The position numbers were made by a program, and so were the translations under genes. Positions 62,255-64,000 of a DNA stretch of 64,000 nt are shown one piece after another. The stretch is from Aeromonas lusitana (lineage in GTDB: Bacteria > Pseudomonadota > Gammaproteobacteria > Enterobacterales > Aeromonadaceae), in contig NZ_PGCP01000021.1 in the NCBI RefSeq assembly GCF_002812985.1, forward strand, positions 1 through 64,000. The letters run 5' to 3'. Below the pieces are notes generated by a model that was not told the DNA's origin, searched no databases, and saw only the letters and a list, made by a program, of their open reading frames with translations. The first letter of the stretch is position 1, and every line of letters begins with the position of its first letter.

Positions 62255-62327
62255 AACTGTCTCCTTGGAAAAGATACCGAAGTCTCTTCGGCCATGCTTT
62301 CGCTCGATAAAGAGATCCAACCGCTCG

Positions 62328-62777
62328 TCAGGTACTCCCTGACAAAAGCTTCGTGAAGCGGACCTGTCCATCGTCCTGAATACCGTCATCCAACCAGCCA
62401 AGATGACGATAAAAACCATTCGCCCTGACACGGGTGTCGGCGTCGGTCAGCAGCCAGATCTCGTGGCAACCCTGTGCCCCCAGCCAGCTCTCGGCCGCCT
62501 GCATCAGCTGGCGACCCAGCCCCTTGCCCTCATGACTCTGGCGGACAAACAGGGCAAACAGGGTCGCGTCACTGGCATCCGCCATGGCAAAGGCCACTAC
62601 CCTGCCCTCGTCACAGGCGACCCAACCTCGCCCGCTGCCGCTGAGCATGGCTGGCAGGCTGTCTGGGGTGATCCCAAGCTCGGCCAGCTCGGCGAGGGAT
62701 ATGTGATTTTCGCGCACCCGAGTGCGCACCTCGAACATCCCGGCCACATCCGCCGGGGTAGCAATACGTATCGTCAT
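62328..62777 (-). CDS. GNAT family N-acetyltransferase
   Basis: A 149-residue GNAT-fold protein with the acetyl-CoA-binding motif RQSHEGKGLGRQLMQAAE and the C-terminal RANGFYRHLGW. The substrate is unknown. It lies between the GFA and VOC genes, same strand. Confidence 0.87.
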   Translation of the reverse strand: MTIRIATPADVAGMFEVRTRVRENHISLAELAELGITPDSLPAMLSGSGRGWVACDEGRVVAFAMADASDATLFALFVRQSHEGKGLGRQLMQAAESWLGAQGCHEIWLLTDADTRVRANGFYRHLGWLDDGIQDDGQVRFTKLLSGST

Positions 62778-62825
62778 AACAACTTTTCTGGCCTTAAGGC
62801 CTTCCTATAAGAAGTGAGAGAAGGG

Positions 62826-63197
62826 TCAGGGCCTCGCCATCTCCTGCAAGGCGATGCGATTGCCCTCGGGGTCCTGAAACTCGGCCACCCGGATCTGCTC
62901 GCTCACCCGAGTAACAGGGTAGAGCACCTTTGCCCCCGCCCCAAGGGCGCGGGCCATCGCCAGCTCAATATCCCCCACCCTCAGGTAGATGCGAGTACCA
63001 TCCAGGCTTGGCACATAGCTCTCCCCCCTGGCCAGGGCCCCGGAGCAGCCGGGCGCCGCTTCATCGAGGGGGAACAGGGCCATCTCGTTACCGTCTATGC
63101 TGGTTCGCTCCAACTCGAGTTCAAACACCTGCTCGTAGAAGCGGATGGCCCGCGCGAGATCCCGCACCGGAATTTCAAAATGGATGGCGATATTCAT
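62826..63197 (-). CDS. VOC/glyoxalase-like protein
   Basis: A 123-residue single VOC domain built from two beta-alpha-beta3 units: IHFEIPVRDLARAIRFYEQVF at the start and VAEFQDPEGNRIALQ at the end. It resembles the small glyoxalase-related proteins of unknown substrate. The ATG at 63197 follows AAAGGATCTTGTC; the longer frame to 63251 lacks support. Confidence 0.87.
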   Translation of the reverse strand: MNIAIHFEIPVRDLARAIRFYEQVFELELERTSIDGNEMALFPLDEAAPGCSGALARGESYVPSLDGTRIYLRVGDIELAMARALGAGAKVLYPVTRVSEQIRVAEFQDPEGNRIALQEMARP

Positions 63198-63287
63198 GAC
63201 AAGATCCTTTTGTGTATGGCCGCCAGGCACACCACCAATAGGCTGACCCATGGGGATGACAGGTGATGCCGCCCACAGATCCCGCTT

Positions 63288-63608
63288 TTACAGCGCCTGC
63301 TTGGGTGCCTCTTGCGAAACCCTCAGGGCACTAGTTTTCAACTGGACATAGGTCATCAGCAAGATGATGGCGCCCCCCTTGATGCCAAACGCCAGGCTCA
63401 ACAGATTGCCGTACTCTCGTAACATCACCACAAAGAAGCAGCTCATCAGCAACCCGTTAATAATGGGGCGGCGGCGCACCTCATACATCTCCAGCCGGGA
63501 GTCACACCCTTTGTAGTGAAATTTAAGCTTGGGGCTGATAAGGAATGCCTTGAACGGAAATAGCCGTTGTTGGCAAACGGGGCAGATACGCAGCGCAGAG
63601 AAGAACAT
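63288..63608 (-). CDS. Small membrane protein with CxxC motif
   Basis: A 106-residue protein if started at the ATG at 63608; a TTG at 63668 just after GGGGAG would add 20 residues. Near its N-terminus is a zinc-ribbon-like CPVCQQRLFPFKAF with a later GCDSR. Two hydrophobic segments follow (INGLLMSCFFVVML and GGAIILLMTYVQL). I do not recognise the family. Confidence 0.65.
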   Translation of the reverse strand: MFFSALRICPVCQQRLFPFKAFLISPKLKFHYKGCDSRLEMYEVRRRPIINGLLMSCFFVVMLREYGNLLSLAFGIKGGAIILLMTYVQLKTSALRVSQEAPKQAL

Positions 63609-63743
63609 ATTGATTACGAGCTGGATAAGATAGCCATCATCAATAAAACAGCTTTGGTGATAAATCAACTCCCCATATTATCTTCACCCCAACCAATAGA
63701 GGGAGACGAACCCTCTCCCCCAATTATTGGCAGCGCTGCTTTA

Positions 63744-63773
63744 TGCCGGGTTAGATTATTAGGCTACCCGGCA
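63744..63773 (-). terminator. Hairpin after the chitin-binding gene
   Basis: TGCCGGGT pairs with ACCCGGCA around a 14-base loop, just past the stop at 63787. The T tract is poor. Confidence 0.5.
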
Positions 63774-63786
63774 TCCAGATTATTTA

Positions 63787-64000
63787 TCAGGCAGCAGGCG
63801 CCCAGGGGCCACCCTTGGTGGGATCGTCCCCTTGCGTCCACCACTTGGCCTGATAAATGATGCCTTTATGGCTCACCTTGTTACCCGCCGTATACACCTT
63901 GCTGGCTACCCAGGCTGGAATATCCCCAACCGGCGGATTGGAAGGATCGACCGGGGCGGGATCCAGCTTGTCGACAATTCTTACCTTGGGCCAACTGGCA
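63787..64000 (-). CDS. C-terminal chitin-binding module (CBM5/12) of a secreted protein, partial
   Basis: Seventy residues are visible before the window edge, ending at a TGA at 63787. A Pro/Asp-rich linker (DKLDPAPVDPSNPPVG) leads to a complete CBM5/12 chitin-binding domain, with PAWVASKVYTAGNKVSHKG, YQAKWWTQGDDP and GGPWAP; the Trp residues form the binding face. Such modules end chitinases and GbpA/AA10 lytic polysaccharide monooxygenases in aeromonads and vibrios. Which enzyme it belongs to cannot be told from this part. Confidence 0.85.
   Translation of the reverse strand, partial: ASWPKVRIVDKLDPAPVDPSNPPVGDIPAWVASKVYTAGNKVSHKGIIYQAKWWTQGDDPTKGGPWAPAA

Overview
The window reads as a chromosomal segment of a GC-rich gammaproteobacterium, most likely Aeromonas. 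Housekeeping proteins (PheST, ThrS, InfC, GyrA, NrdAB, AroC, PrmB, SmrB) resemble their E. coli counterparts closely. They sit beside genes typical of aeromonads: an MCR-3-like lipid A phosphoethanolamine transferase, fruBKA divergent from cra, and a chitin-binding secreted protein at the right edge. No tRNA, rRNA, CRISPR array or intact insertion sequence was seen. Identifications rest on reading translations and motifs and on remembered family members; no database search was run.

Layout. 0-4 kb: pheS-pheT-ihfA on the minus strand. 4.4-12.2 kb: an accessory block with two aldo-keto reductases, a LysR regulator, the MCR-3-like transferase, an alpha/beta hydrolase and an alkylsulfatase. 12.6-15.8 kb: thrS-infC-rpmI-rplT on the minus strand. 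In E. coli this cluster runs directly into pheMST-ihfA, so the accessory block separates the two halves. 16-19 kb: a Sel1-repeat protein, a LexA-boxed radical SAM gene, then 1.2 kb of decayed repeats. 19-27.8 kb: gyrA divergent from ubiG plus a HAD phosphatase, then nrdA-nrdB-yfaE behind DnaA and NrdR sites. 27.9-30.4 kb: mltA and small genes. 30.5-35.6 kb: fruBKA and cra around twin Cra operators. 35.9-37.2 kb: a TyrP-type transporter behind TyrR-like boxes. 37.4-38.5 kb: an Xre/RES toxin-antitoxin pair, followed by a decayed REP-associated transposase. 39-53.8 kb: a complete contact-dependent inhibition locus, cdiB-cdiA-cdiI. 54-64 kb: DoxX, rhlE, a periplasmic binding protein, aroC-prmB, smrB and a run of small single-domain proteins.

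Main points of interest. (1) The cdiBAI locus encodes an uninterrupted 4320-residue CdiA with a VENN motif. Exactly at VENN the DNA switches to AT-rich sequence that encodes a 286-residue toxin tip. An overlapping 75-residue membrane protein gene follows and is the likely immunity gene; I do not recognise this toxin/immunity pair. (2) The translation cluster keeps RNA-level control. The thrS leader has a tRNA-Thr anticodon-arm mimic with GGU in the anticodon position, where E. coli as I remember it has CGU. infC appears to start at AUA. A terminator-like hairpin precedes pheS with no gene upstream for it to end. (3) A near-perfect LexA box precedes a PA0069-family radical SAM gene, whose 3' end is tandemly duplicated and decayed. 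(4) The chromosome carries an MCR-3-like enzyme with all expected catalytic residues.
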